Shown: piece after piece, positions 1 through 8,805 of the stretch | Layout: each line of letters starts with the position of its first letter | How positions within the stretch are numbered: position 1 is the stretch's first letter | From: Acinetobacter brisouisimilis | GTDB lineage: Bacteria; Pseudomonadota; Gammaproteobacteria; Pseudomonadales; Moraxellaceae | DNA length: 64,000 nucleotides | Direction: 5' to 3' | NCBI RefSeq assembly: GCF_000368265.1 | Contig: NZ_KB851219.1 | Coordinates: forward strand, 2,321,081-2,385,080 | Notes under the pieces: generated by a model | Told to the model about the DNA's origin: nothing | Seen by the model: only the letters and a program-made list of their open reading frames with translations | Databases searched by the model: none | Translations under genes and position numbers: made by a program

Positions 1-56
1 ACAGGCACCATCCATTGGTTGAAGTCATTTCGGGTAATCGTCATTGGCTGATTCAT
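1..56 (-). CDS. astC: Succinylornithine/acetylornithine transaminase, N-terminal fragment (cut by window edge)
   Basis: Only the first 18 codons are present. They read MNQPMTITRNDFNQWMVP, starting at the ATG ending at 56, with an AGAGG ribosome-binding site just upstream (about 61–66). The pattern of a short polar start followed by a MVP motif matches the N-terminus of AstC/ArgD-type class III aminotransferases, which carry out the third step of arginine catabolism by the succinyltransferase pathway. The neighbour gdhA fits, since that pathway ends in glutamate. Eighteen residues cannot prove the family, so this is recognition from a short stretch plus context. Confidence 0.5.
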   Translation of the reverse strand, partial: MNQPMTITRNDFNQWMVP

Positions 57-210
57 ATTAACCTCTAATTTATTGAAAAATAGCCAATTTCATTTTATGC
101 ACCAAGCAAGCCACGGCAGCATTGTGTCGCGTTTGTTCTATGCGAAGCTAAACCACTTAGCTCCTGTTCATAGAGGTCTGAAAGCAAGTCTGCCTGCTAT
201 CAGATGATGC

Positions 211-234
211 ATAGGGGGAAATTTTCACCCCTAT
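211..234. repeat. Inverted repeat between gdhA and astC
   Basis: ATAGGGG and CCCCTAT form a perfect 7-bp stem around a 10-nt loop, about 50 bases past the gdhA stop. There is no U-tract on either side, so it is not a convincing intrinsic terminator. It could be a protein site or an mRNA processing/stability hairpin in a gdhA–astC transcript. Confidence 0.35.
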
Positions 235-286
235 TCAAACTGAGTCCATTTCCAGTTTGCGCCTCTTGGGCACAATCTGCATTCAA

Positions 287-1618
287 TTATTTTCCTGGGT
301 AAATCCCGCGTTCTTTACGTGCCATCAAAATGCGTTCACATGCCAAAATATAGGCTGAAGTACGCAAGTTGCAGTGCTTTTCTTGTGCCTTGTTCCAGAC
401 ATCGGCAACTGCATTACACATGATGGTGTCCAGACGCTGGTTAATTTCGGTTTCGCTCCAGAAGAAGCTCGACATGTCCTGTACCCACTCGAAGTAACTC
501 ACCGTGACACCGCCTGCGTTACAAATCACGTCAGGTACTACAATCACTCCACGACGATGCAAAATATCATCCGCTTCTGGGTAGGTTGGACCATTTGCGC
601 CTTCAAGGACTAAACGCGCCTGTAATTTTTCTGCACGTTCTGCGGTAATTTGCCCTTCCAGTGCCGCAGGAATCAGGATTTCTGCCTGAACATCCCAAAA
701 TGCCTCTGCTTCAATTTCTGTCGCACCAGCAAAACCTGCCACACCACCATGCTGCTGCACATGTTGTTGCAAGGCATGTGTGTCTAAACCTGTTTCATTG
801 AAAATCGTGCCTGTGTGGTCTTGCACACACACCACTTTTGCGCCTGTTTCAGCAAACAAAATCGCGGCTTCACTGCCGACATTGCCAAAACCTTGTACTG
901 CAACACGGCTGTCTGCAACCGACAAACCAATTTTCTGGGCAATCTGACAACCTGTGACAAACACACCGCGTCCTGTGGCTTTAACACGCCCCAATGAACC
1001 GCCCAAATGCACAGGTTTGCCTGTGACCACACCTGTCACTGTATGACCTTGTTCAATCGAATAAGTGTCCATGACCCATGCCATCACCCGTGGATTGGTA
1101 CCAACATCGGGCGCAGGAATGTCTTTTTGCGGACCAATAATATGACTGATTTCACTGGTATAACGGCGAGTCAAACGTTCAAGCTCGACATCTGACAACT
1201 GGCGTGGATCAACCCGAATACCGCCTTTGGCACCGCCAAATGGTAGATTCAGTACTGCAGTTTTGATGGTCATCCATGCTGACAAGGCCATGACTTCATT
1301 CAAATCGACATTGGGATGAAAGCGAATCCCACCCTTGCCTGGCCCACGTGACAAGTTATGCTGTACCCGATAGCCTTCAAAATGGCGAATGGAACCGTCA
1401 TCCATGACCACAGGCACATCCACAATCAGCGCACGTTTTGGATTTTTTAAGGTATCAATATATTGGGTGAGGTCGCCAAGAAATGGCTTGACCCGTTCAA
1501 TCTGTGCCAGATAGGTCATCCATGCACTATTATTTTGCTGCGCGTAAGAGAGATGAGTCTCTACGGCAAAATCCTGTTTGTTGTGGTTTGCTTCAGCCTT
1601 GAGCTGTTCTGAAATCAT
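287..1618 (-). CDS. gdhA: Glutamate dehydrogenase (Glu/Leu/Phe/Val dehydrogenase family)
   Basis: Oxidatively deaminates glutamate to 2-oxoglutarate and ammonia in the cytoplasm (or the reverse). The 443-residue length is usual for hexameric GDH. Visible motifs are PFGGAKGG with the catalytic lysine, PAPDVGTN, the Rossmann fingerprint VQGFGNVG near residue 245, and LEGANGPT. I chose the ATG at 1618; a GTG three codons upstream (1627) is a possible alternative. It lies immediately upstream of astC on the same strand, so it may deal with glutamate produced from arginine. The cofactor (NAD or NADP) cannot be read safely from sequence; a catabolic context suggests NAD. A palindrome 80–100 bases upstream of the start suggests repression by the neighbouring HutC-like protein. 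Confidence 0.93.
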   Translation of the reverse strand: MISEQLKAEANHNKQDFAVETHLSYAQQNNSAWMTYLAQIERVKPFLGDLTQYIDTLKNPKRALIVDVPVVMDDGSIRHFEGYRVQHNLSRGPGKGGIRFHPNVDLNEVMALSAWMTIKTAVLNLPFGGAKGGIRVDPRQLSDVELERLTRRYTSEISHIIGPQKDIPAPDVGTNPRVMAWVMDTYSIEQGHTVTGVVTGKPVHLGGSLGRVKATGRGVFVTGCQIAQKIGLSVADSRVAVQGFGNVGSEAAILFAETGAKVVCVQDHTGTIFNETGLDTHALQQHVQQHGGVAGFAGATEIEAEAFWDVQAEILIPAALEGQITAERAEKLQARLVLEGANGPTYPEADDILHRRGVIVVPDVICNAGGVTVSYFEWVQDMSSFFWSETEINQRLDTIMCNAVADVWNKAQEKHCNLRTSAYILACERILMARKERGIYPGK

Positions 1619-1707
1619 ATTTCCCACGTGTATTTACTCGCTACCGTTGCTTTAAGTTCTACAAAGAGCGCATCAAAATGACTCTCTCTACATCCTGTAT
1701 ATGTATA

Positions 1708-1725
1708 AACTTGTATATACAAGTT
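1708..1725. promoter_or_regulatory. Palindromic GntR/HutC-type operator upstream of gdhA
   Basis: AACTTGTATATACAAGTT is a perfect 18-bp palindrome. The core TTGTATATACAA has the GT…TATA…AC arrangement of operators bound by the HutC subfamily of GntR regulators, and a HutC-like gene lies directly beyond it. An adjacent TGTATATGTATA (about 1696–1707) looks like a degenerate second site. The dyad sits 90 bases upstream of the gdhA start, where it could cover the promoter. Family knowledge supports the site type; the assignment to this regulator is inference. Confidence 0.55.
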
Positions 1726-1962
1726 GAAATATAAATCAGTTTTTTTTAAAAAAATAGAGAGGGGAATAAAAATTTTTAAAAAATTTAATAAGACATTATT
1801 TTATAATAATATTTTTAATGATCATTTTCATCACACTGTCATTTTGATAGCAAAAATCGTCAGTTTTTTACGCACTAGACGAAAGCATTTTGTAATTTTT
1901 AGGCGCATTTTTCAGTGCCTATTCTATCTGACTTGTACAATTTCATGAGTTTTCAAGACAAC
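1726..1962. other. AT-rich intergenic stretch
   Basis: Strongly A/T-rich gap between the gdhA operator and the 3' end of hutC. I see no credible gene or RNA. One short palindrome, TTGTACAA, occurs near 1933–1940. Confidence 0.4.
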
Positions 1963-2733
1963 TTAGTAGCGCATGGTCGGGGTAAATTTGCCTTTCAGAT
2001 AATAACGGCTACCTGGGTAAATCAGGCGTGCACTCGACACAATATGCTCCCCTGTCCAGGTACGGCGCTTGAGCAATAAGCACGGTTCAGTCTTGCTGAT
2101 TTCCAGCCATTTGCATTCTTTGGTATTGGCTAAAATCGCTTCCACAATGTGTTCGCCTTGACTAATCGGCACACGTTTCACCAGATAATCATTCGGAGTG
2201 ATTTGGGTAAAATCCTGCTGAATATAATTGGGAATCAGCGCGGCATTGACCAAACGGTCTTCCAACTGCACAGGAATGTCATTTTCAAAATGAACCAGAA
2301 TCGAATGATAGAGTTTCTGCCCAATCGCGACCTGCATTTGCAGGCATTGTTCCTTGTTAGCACGAATCTGTTCCAGCAAAATAATCTCAGAACGATGGCG
2401 ATGGTTACGGCTTTCGATCTCTTTGGCGATGTTGTCGATCTGGAACAATGCCGCTTCACTTTGTCGCTCTGCCACAAATGACCCCACGCCCTGAATACGG
2501 GTCAAAAAGCGCTGTTCGGTCAGTTCACGCAAGGCACGGTTGATGGTCATGCGGCTACAGCCAAGTAACTTGACCAGCTCCATTTCTGAAGGAATTTTAT
2601 AGTTGGCTGGCCAAATTCCATCTTGGATTTTTTTAGTAATCAGTTGCTTGACTTGTTCATACAGCGGCAACGGGCTGTCGTGCAATGGCGATAACTCTGC
2701 TTGCTGCTGTGGGTGAGAAACACGGTTAGTCAT
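1963..2733 (-). CDS. hutC: GntR-family transcriptional regulator, HutC type
   Basis: A 256-residue protein with an N-terminal winged helix-turn-helix (LYEQVKQLITKKIQDGIWPA, then a recognition-helix region CSRMTINRALRELT, about residues 24–90) and a C-terminal UTRA ligand domain. This is the architecture of HutC, which represses histidine utilisation genes and responds to urocanate. The ATG at 2733 has GAG seven bases upstream; the reading frame is open 23 codons further but that extension is hydrophobic and atypical. No hut enzymes are in the window, so the gene is unlinked from a hut operon here. The palindrome upstream of gdhA is a likely target. The effector is unknown from sequence alone. 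Confidence 0.8.
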   Translation of the reverse strand: MTNRVSHPQQQAELSPLHDSPLPLYEQVKQLITKKIQDGIWPANYKIPSEMELVKLLGCSRMTINRALRELTEQRFLTRIQGVGSFVAERQSEAALFQIDNIAKEIESRNHRHRSEIILLEQIRANKEQCLQMQVAIGQKLYHSILVHFENDIPVQLEDRLVNAALIPNYIQQDFTQITPNDYLVKRVPISQGEHIVEAILANTKECKWLEISKTEPCLLLKRRTWTGEHIVSSARLIYPGSRYYLKGKFTPTMRY

Positions 2734-2920
2734 GATCAACTCGAACAAAATCAATAAACAATAAAATGCGCAGGCACAAGCCAACAAAACGAATTCATTC
2801 ACCCAAGATTGGGCAAAAGTTTTACTAAAAATTAAGTTTACTCAATACCTTTTTAAGATATTGAAAATAAATGAATAGTGATAGCAGAGTCTTAAAGTTT
2901 TAACACATATTTCAGCATTA

Positions 2921-3130
2921 GCCTTCGGCTCGACCTACTTTTCTTTCGGGATGAGTGACTTCGCCACGCAAGGGCAACCCACTTGCGGAGCGATGCTCCT
3001 CACTGCAAAACTCGCTTAACATCATATTCTAATTAAAGATATTGCAAAAACAGTACCTTTAAAATGTTGGTCTGGCTCGAACAGTTGCAGATGACCTATT
3101 CATATCTCCAATTTTTGGAAAATATTCGTC
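2921..3130. repeat. Dispersed intergenic repeat, copy 1
   Basis: Non-coding stretch in the hutC–LysR gap. It shares blocks with two other gaps in the window: CAAGTGGGTTGCCCTTG (reverse complement here), a GCGAGTTTTGCA block and GAACAGTTGCAGATGA. Copies 2 (25353–25530, opposite orientation) and 3 (28201–28395) are diverged. No open frame or terminal inverted repeat is convincing, so its origin is unknown. Confidence 0.5.
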
Positions 3131-3195
3131 AAACTTAAATTAAAATAGCATAAATCCTCAGCAGCATTGCCAATTTTAAATAGCGACTTCTGTGA

Positions 3196-4125
3196 TTATT
3201 TCAGTTGCTGCATACCCGAAATGGTCGGCATGACCTCACGCATCAGGCTTAAAAATTGGCGTAACCGTGCAGGATAATAGCGCGCCCACGGATAGACCAG
3301 ATACACAGGCAACGGTGCTGCTTGCCACTCAGGCAAGATATTCACCAGTGTTCCATCTGTCAGTGCATCAGCCGCCAGCCAACTGGAAATCACCGCCACA
3401 CCCAAGCTCCGCAATGCCGCATTTTTCAGGACAAATAAGCTGTCGGTACTTAACCGTGGCTGAATCGGTACACTATGAATTTGCTGGGTCATCTGGTTTT
3501 TGAGGCGAATTTCATGTCGATAATAAGTACTGAGTTCGATCCAGGGAAAAGACTCCAAGTCCTCAATCTTTTCAATCTCAGGTGAACGTGCCAACAGTTC
3601 AGGGCTTGCCACCATAATCCGTGGCACTTCAGCCAGTAAAATGGCCACCGTGTTGGGGTCAGGTTCAAAACCAACATGGATCGCACAGTCGATATGATCG
3701 GCTAAAAAATCAGGTGCAGCATCACTGAGCCGCCATTCAATATTCAGTGCAGGATAACGCTTTAAAAAATCCAGAACAGGCAGCAACAATTGCTGTTGAC
3801 CAAAGGCATGCGGAGCACGTACCCGCAGCAAACCGACAGGCTCATCCGCCACCTGTTTCAGCTCCTCTTCCAGATTCAGCCAGTCATCAATCAGGTTTTT
3901 GGCATGCTGATAACAGCGCTCGCCATCATCGGTGAGTTTGGTCGCATGCGTGGTACGGAGCAGCAATTTTGCCCCAAGCAGTTGCTCCAGCGTACTTAAA
4001 CGCCGACTCACGGTTGCCTGCGAGACTTCAAGCTGACGTGCTGCTCCCGAGAGCGAACCCGTTTCAACAATCCGAATCAGGGTATGCAGTAGTTCCAGCC
4101 GATTTATACGTTCAAGAAATTTCAT
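3196..4125 (-). CDS. LysR-family transcriptional regulator
   Basis: A 309-residue protein with the standard LysR plan: N-terminal helix-turn-helix (GSLSGAARQLEVSQATVSRR, about residues 22–42) and a C-terminal periplasmic-binding-protein-like effector domain. It is divergent from an MFS transporter gene 117 bases away and probably controls it. A perfect 9-bp-arm palindrome lies 11 bases upstream of its start codon, suggesting autoregulation. The inducer cannot be told. Confidence 0.88.
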   Translation of the reverse strand: MKFLERINRLELLHTLIRIVETGSLSGAARQLEVSQATVSRRLSTLEQLLGAKLLLRTTHATKLTDDGERCYQHAKNLIDDWLNLEEELKQVADEPVGLLRVRAPHAFGQQQLLLPVLDFLKRYPALNIEWRLSDAAPDFLADHIDCAIHVGFEPDPNTVAILLAEVPRIMVASPELLARSPEIEKIEDLESFPWIELSTYYRHEIRLKNQMTQQIHSVPIQPRLSTDSLFVLKNAALRSLGVAVISSWLAADALTDGTLVNILPEWQAAPLPVYLVYPWARYYPARLRQFLSLMREVMPTISGMQQLK

Positions 4126-4135
4126 TTTGGTTATG

Positions 4136-4156
4136 GTTATACGTTTGACGTATAAC
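4136..4156. promoter_or_regulatory. Palindromic operator in the LysR–MFS divergent promoter
   Basis: GTTATACGT and ACGTATAAC form perfect 9-bp arms around a 3-bp spacer. The site includes a T-N11-A-type core, as LysR proteins prefer, and lies in the 117-bp divergent region next to the LysR start. Assignment to this LysR protein is inference from position. Confidence 0.55.
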
Positions 4157-4242
4157 TATTTTACCATGACCACCGCTACCACAATGCCGCCATTTGCCCC
4201 AAAATAGCTCTCTGTTCCTGCCCTGATCAAGAGATTGCCATT

Positions 4243-5463
4243 ATGACTGCTGCTGCCCCCACCCCATCCGTTTCGTCCTTATTGGTGTTTATGCTGGCAA
4301 CAGGTGCAGGTATTGCTGTAGCGTGCCTGTACTATGCTCAACCCATTTTGCCGTTATTTGCCAGTGACTTGCATATTGCAGTCGGTGATTTGGGGCTGAT
4401 TCCGATGCTGACGCAAATCGGCTATGCCTTGGGGATTTTCTTCCTGATTCCACTGGGCGATCGTTATGACCGTCGTGTACTGATTCTGGTCAAAAGCCTA
4501 TTGCTGATTGTGTCTTTGCTGGTACTCAGTTTGAGTCAGGGTCTCTACAGTGTGTTGCTGTTTAGTCTGGTGGTAGGCATTACCGCAACCATGGCACAGG
4601 ACATCGTGCCTAGTGCTGCAATCCTTGCGCCTGCGGGACAACAGGGTAAATTTGTCGGCACCGTCATGACAGGGCTGTTACTTGGGATTTTACTGTCAAG
4701 AACCGTGAGTGGTGTGATTGCCGCCTACTGGGGCTGGCGTGCCATGTATCAACTGGCAGCGATTAGTGTATTTGTTGTGGCGATGGGTTTATGGCGCGTG
4801 CTGCCACGCTTTCAGCCGCATGCACAGCTCGGTTACTTTGCCTTGCTCGGTTCAATGCGCCACTTGTGGCAGCGCTACCCTGCTTTGCGTCATGCCGCAC
4901 TGGCACAAGGTCTGCTTTCAGTGGCATTTAGTGCCTTTTGGTCAACCCTTGCCGTGATGCTGGCAGAGCATTATCACTTGGGCAGTGCAGCAGCAGGTGG
5001 TTTTGGGATTGCAGGTGCAGCGGGTGCTTTGGCTGCGCCGATTGCAGGGTCATTGTCTGACCGTTATGGCTCGCATCGGGTAACGCAACTGGGGGCTGTA
5101 CTGGTAATGCTGTCGTTTGCGGCGATGTGGGTTTTACCAATGCTGTCGATGCATGCGCAACTGCTGTTGATTGCCATCGCTGCAATTGGCTTTGACTTAG
5201 GACTACAAGCCAGTTTGGTGGCACATCAAACCCTTGTGTATAGCCTAGAACCGACTGCACGCGGGCGTTTAAATGCCATGTTATTTACAGGCGTGTTTAC
5301 GGGCATGGCGTCGGGTTCATGGCTGGGCAGCAAAGCCTATGCCATGGCAGGCTGGCAAGCGGTAGTGACCCTTGCGGCGATTATGGGGCTGATCAGTCTA
5401 TGGATTCGCTGGGTTGAAGGTCGCCGTTTACAACAAATCAAACGCCTCTCCACTCAATCTTGA
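4243..5463 (+). CDS. MFS transporter, 12-TM DHA1-like
   Basis: A 406-residue inner-membrane protein with about twelve hydrophobic segments. The loop 2–3 motif is GDRYDRRVLI and the second-half counterpart is GSLSDRYGSHRV, both typical of the major facilitator superfamily. Proteins of this size next to a divergent LysR gene are commonly drug, arabinose-type or aromatic-compound exporters; the substrate is not readable. AGAGA lies eight bases before the ATG. Its last ten bases overlap the 3' end of modC in convergent orientation. Confidence 0.88.
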   Translation: MTAAAPTPSVSSLLVFMLATGAGIAVACLYYAQPILPLFASDLHIAVGDLGLIPMLTQIGYALGIFFLIPLGDRYDRRVLILVKSLLLIVSLLVLSLSQGLYSVLLFSLVVGITATMAQDIVPSAAILAPAGQQGKFVGTVMTGLLLGILLSRTVSGVIAAYWGWRAMYQLAAISVFVVAMGLWRVLPRFQPHAQLGYFALLGSMRHLWQRYPALRHAALAQGLLSVAFSAFWSTLAVMLAEHYHLGSAAAGGFGIAGAAGALAAPIAGSLSDRYGSHRVTQLGAVLVMLSFAAMWVLPMLSMHAQLLLIAIAAIGFDLGLQASLVAHQTLVYSLEPTARGRLNAMLFTGVFTGMASGSWLGSKAYAMAGWQAVVTLAAIMGLISLWIRWVEGRRLQQIKRLSTQS

Positions 5464-6098
5464 TAATGCAAATGCCCTTTAGCCAGACAGAGTTGTGGGG
5501 CATTCAATTGCTGCAATTCTTCTACATGATGAGTGATGTACAGCATCGGAATCGCCAGTTCCTGCTGAATGGTATTTAAAAAACTCAGTAACTGCTGACG
5601 AAGTTGTAGATCTAAACCAGTGGTCGGTTCATCCAGTAACAATAAATCGGGCGATGACAGCAACGCCCGCGCAATGGCTACCCGCTGTGCTTCACCGCCT
5701 GAAAGCTGATGTGCCTTGCGCTTCAATAACGGCAGCAAACCCAGTAATTCCACAATATAACTACTGGCAAATTTCGATGCTTGCGATGGCTTCCAGCGCT
5801 GGGCATAGCCAATATTTTGCAAGACATTTAAATGCGGAAACAGGCAGGCTTGCTGAAAAATAAAGGCAATATTACGCCGATGCACAGGCACATTCAGTCC
5901 TTGCTGACTGTCAAATAAAGTCTGTTGATTGAGCTGAATTCTACCTTGCTGCGGTTGCAGCAATCCTGCAAGGCATTTGAAAAAACTGGATTTTCCTGAA
6001 CCCGATGCCCCGACAATCCCCAACACAGGGGCTTGGCTGGCAAGGTCAACCTGCAAGGCAAAATCGGCTTGGCGATATTCAAACTGACAGTTCAGCAT
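5454..6098 (-). CDS. modC: Molybdate ABC transporter ATP-binding protein, short form without Mop domain
   Basis: ATPase of the molybdate importer ModABC. Walker A GASGSGKSS (about residues 30–38), signature LSGGEAQRVAIARAL, Walker B LLLLDEPTTGLD and the switch histidine in ITHHVEEL are all intact. At 214 residues it ends after the ATPase domain; classical ModC of about 350 residues carries a C-terminal TOBE/Mop domain that binds molybdate. Its ATG follows the modB stop with no spacer, indicating translational coupling. It is the last gene of the nitrate/molybdenum cluster. The missing domain could mean loss of oxyanion feedback inhibition (inference). Confidence 0.92.
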   Translation of the reverse strand: MLNCQFEYRQADFALQVDLASQAPVLGIVGASGSGKSSFFKCLAGLLQPQQGRIQLNQQTLFDSQQGLNVPVHRRNIAFIFQQACLFPHLNVLQNIGYAQRWKPSQASKFASSYIVELLGLLPLLKRKAHQLSGGEAQRVAIARALLSSPDLLLLDEPTTGLDLQLRQQLLSFLNTIQQELAIPMLYITHHVEELQQLNAPQLCLAKGHLHYQD

Positions 6099-6785
6099 TT
6101 ACATTCGCCCCAAACGTCGCTGATATTTTTGTAAAATCACATGATTGGCAATCAGTGCTGCAAATGCCAGTGCGACTGATAACATCACCAGACGTAGCGC
6201 CATCTGTTCACCATCGGGCTGTTGTAGCAGTGAATAAATCGCGATCGGCACGGTGCGGGTTTCATCGGGAATATTGCCGACAAAAGTAATGGTGGCACCA
6301 AACTCGCCCAGACTGCGGCTGAAACACAAAATGCTGCCAATGATTATGCCAGGAATTGCCATCGGTAAACTGACACTGTAAAACACCTGCCATGGGTTGG
6401 CGCCCAGACTCGCGGCAACATGCTCAAGACGCTGGTCGATCAGCTGAAATGACAGCTTGATCGGCTGTACCATCAGCGGAAAAGCCACCACCATGGAGGC
6501 TAGAACTGCCCCTTTCCAGTTAAATGCCAATTGAATCCCGAACTGCTGCAAGGTATGCCCGATCCAGCCCTGATTGCCAAACAGTACCAGCAAACCATAA
6601 CCCAGCACCACAGGCGGCAGTACCATCGGCAATTGCAAACAGGCTTCGAGTAAAAATTTCAGCCGAAACTGCAAGCGCACCAGACTCCATGCCACAGCAA
6701 TCGCAAAGGGCAAACATAGTAAGGTCGCCCAAAGCGCAACTTTGGCGGAGAGTGCCAAGGCACTCAGTTCTTCAGGCGATAACAT
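6099..6785 (-). CDS. modB: Molybdate ABC transporter permease
   Basis: Inner-membrane channel subunit of ModABC, 228 residues with about five or six hydrophobic segments. The cytoplasmic EAA-type loop is visible as AASLGANPWQVFYSVSLP followed by a conserved SLGEFGA, which couples to ModC. The ATG at 6785 has AGGATGA upstream, and the gene lies 12 bases after modA. Specificity for molybdate rather than another oxyanion follows from modA and from the surrounding cofactor genes. Confidence 0.93.
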   Translation of the reverse strand: MLSPEELSALALSAKVALWATLLCLPFAIAVAWSLVRLQFRLKFLLEACLQLPMVLPPVVLGYGLLVLFGNQGWIGHTLQQFGIQLAFNWKGAVLASMVVAFPLMVQPIKLSFQLIDQRLEHVAASLGANPWQVFYSVSLPMAIPGIIIGSILCFSRSLGEFGATITFVGNIPDETRTVPIAIYSLLQQPDGEQMALRLVMLSVALAFAALIANHVILQKYQRRLGRM

Positions 6786-6797
6786 GCAGTCATCCTA

Positions 6798-7565
6798 TTA
6801 GCGGTTTATGCTAAAACCATAATGCTTAAAAATAGCCAAGGCTTGTACACTGTGGCTCATAAAACGATAAAACTGCTGTGCTTCAGGATTTTGCTCACCA
6901 ACTTTGGTCAGTGCCACAGGATAAATCACCGCATCATGCGAGTTATCAGGCATTACCCCGATAATCTTGACTTTGTGGCTGACCAAGGCATCGGTTTTAT
7001 ACACAATTCCGACATCACATTCGCCGCGCTCCACAAAGGTCAGCGCAGCGCGTACATCATCTGTCCCGACAATCCGACCTTGCAGGCTGTTGAGCCAGTT
7101 GAGCTTGATCAGGCTTTGTTTGGCATATTTCCCGACAGGTACGGATTCCATTTGCCCTGTACATAACTTACCGCTAAAGGCTTGGGCAAAGGCAAAATGA
7201 CTATTGGTCTGAACCTTTATATTCAGGTTTTTCGGGCTGATCAACACCACTTGATTGCGTAGCAATGGCTTGATGTATTTAGGCCTAACCTCCTGTTTTT
7301 GCAGCAAATAGCTCATCCAGTCCTGATCAGCAGAAAAGAAAATATCGCTCGGTGCACCCGCCACGATTTGCTTGGCAAGTGTTGAGGATGCCGCATACAC
7401 AGGCACGACTTTAGTGCTCGGATGCTGCTGCTGATACAGTTTGGCAATCTCGGTCACCGCATTGGTCAGGCTGGCGGCAGCATAGACTTTCACCTCACCC
7501 GCATGTACCCACAGCGCAGTGAATGTTCCCGCCATAAAAAGACTGAGTTGAGAAATCAAGCGCAT
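6798..7565 (-). CDS. modA: Molybdate-binding periplasmic protein
   Basis: Substrate-binding protein that delivers molybdate to ModBC. The start at 7565 gives 255 residues beginning MRLISQLSLFMAGTFTALWV, a typical Sec signal peptide ending near Ala-Gly about residue 23. The mature protein starts with VKVYAAASLTNAVTEIAKLY, the hallmark of ModA (ligand-binding serines after the AAASL motif), and contains the FSADQDWM region. The reading frame extends 16 codons upstream but that would spoil the signal peptide; AGGGTGA precedes the chosen ATG. The gene is 10 bases downstream of moeA. Confidence 0.93.
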   Translation of the reverse strand: MRLISQLSLFMAGTFTALWVHAGEVKVYAAASLTNAVTEIAKLYQQQHPSTKVVPVYAASSTLAKQIVAGAPSDIFFSADQDWMSYLLQKQEVRPKYIKPLLRNQVVLISPKNLNIKVQTNSHFAFAQAFSGKLCTGQMESVPVGKYAKQSLIKLNWLNSLQGRIVGTDDVRAALTFVERGECDVGIVYKTDALVSHKVKIIGVMPDNSHDAVIYPVALTKVGEQNPEAQQFYRFMSHSVQALAIFKHYGFSINR

Positions 7566-7575
7566 GTCTATCACC

Positions 7576-8805
7576 CTAATCCAGATAAATGCCGTTGAGT
7601 AATGTGCCTGCACTCAGCGACATATCAGCAGGAACTCGCAGCAAAAAATTACTCTCGAATAAGTTGCTGAGCATGTGCGACTGCTGTTTTTTCAGGGCTG
7701 TGACCTGTAATTGGCCTTGCTCGACCTGCGCCGACATTCTTAAAAAACGCTCGCGGCGATCAGACTTGAGCTCATGTTGCAATACTGCACTGACCCACGC
7801 GGGACTCACTGTTTGCCCGACTAAACCACGTAGCAAACTTATGACATAGACTTGCAATGCCACATACACTGCCGCAGGGTTGCCCGGTAATCCAAGCAAA
7901 TAACAAGTGTGTTCAGCCGATTGAGCACAGGCAAAAAACATCGGTTTACCCGGCTTTTGTTTAATTTTCCAAAATACCTGCTGAAACCCCAAGTTCAGTG
8001 CTACAGGTCGCACAAAATCATAATCACCGACCGATACACCACCTGTGGTAATGATCAGATCAAAACTGGATTGCAAAGCTTGTAATAGCTCGGTCAGCGC
8101 AGTTTCCTGATCGGCAACCAAGAAAAATTCTGCTGCTAAACCGTGTTGCTGACACCATGCTTTAAGCATCGGGGTATTGGCATCGAAAATTTTGCCTTGC
8201 TGTAATTCATCAACATGGCTGGCAACTTCATCACCTGTGACCACCACCGCAATTTTGGCTTGGCGATAGACCAAAACCTGCTGCACACCCGTCATACACA
8301 GTGCCGCAATTGCACCAACACCCAGACGTTGTCCCTGAGTGGCAAGTACCTGACCGGCCTGTACTTCTTCGCCTGCATCGCGGATATCGGCATGTTCAGC
8401 CAAATCTTCAGTCAGTTGTATCTGTTGTTCCACGTGGAGCTGCACAATTTCCTGACGTGCCACCGTGGTGGTGCCTTCGGGGATCTTGCCCCCCGTAAAA
8501 ATCCGTACCGCTTGCCCTGCTTCAAGCTGTAGTTCGCTGACTTGCCCTGCGCGAACTTCACCGATGACCTGAAAGCATTGCCCTGCATCAATCGGATGCT
8601 GCGGTGCAGCCAGTGCATAACCATCCACCGCGCTTTGCGAAAAAATCGGTAACGCTACAGGCGCATGTACATCCTGTGCCAAGACCCGTTGCAAGGCCTG
8701 TTCGACAGGCACAATCTCATGCTCAAGTGGCTGAATGGTTTCTGCAATCAGGGCCAAAGCCTGATCAATCGAAATCAGCCCATGTTCTGCGCCACAGCCA
8801 CTCAT
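7576..8805 (-). CDS. moeA: Molybdopterin molybdenumtransferase MoeA
   Basis: Inserts molybdate into adenylylated molybdopterin to give molybdenum cofactor. The 409-residue protein has the usual N-terminal domains (residues 1–180) and the MoaB/Mog-like catalytic domain with ITTGGVSVGDYDFV around residue 255 and LPGNPAAVYV near 330. Its ATG overlaps the stop of moaCB by four bases (ATGA, 8802–8805), with GGAGG six bases upstream, so it is translated together with moaCB. Confidence 0.95.
   Translation of the reverse strand: MSGCGAEHGLISIDQALALIAETIQPLEHEIVPVEQALQRVLAQDVHAPVALPIFSQSAVDGYALAAPQHPIDAGQCFQVIGEVRAGQVSELQLEAGQAVRIFTGGKIPEGTTTVARQEIVQLHVEQQIQLTEDLAEHADIRDAGEEVQAGQVLATQGQRLGVGAIAALCMTGVQQVLVYRQAKIAVVVTGDEVASHVDELQQGKIFDANTPMLKAWCQQHGLAAEFFLVADQETALTELLQALQSSFDLIITTGGVSVGDYDFVRPVALNLGFQQVFWKIKQKPGKPMFFACAQSAEHTCYLLGLPGNPAAVYVALQVYVISLLRGLVGQTVSPAWVSAVLQHELKSDRRERFLRMSAQVEQGQLQVTALKKQQSHMLSNLFESNFLLRVPADMSLSAGTLLNGIYLD

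Noticed and set aside
211..234. gdhA terminator
   Set aside because: The stem is good but no U-tract follows on either strand, so it is listed only as an inverted repeat.
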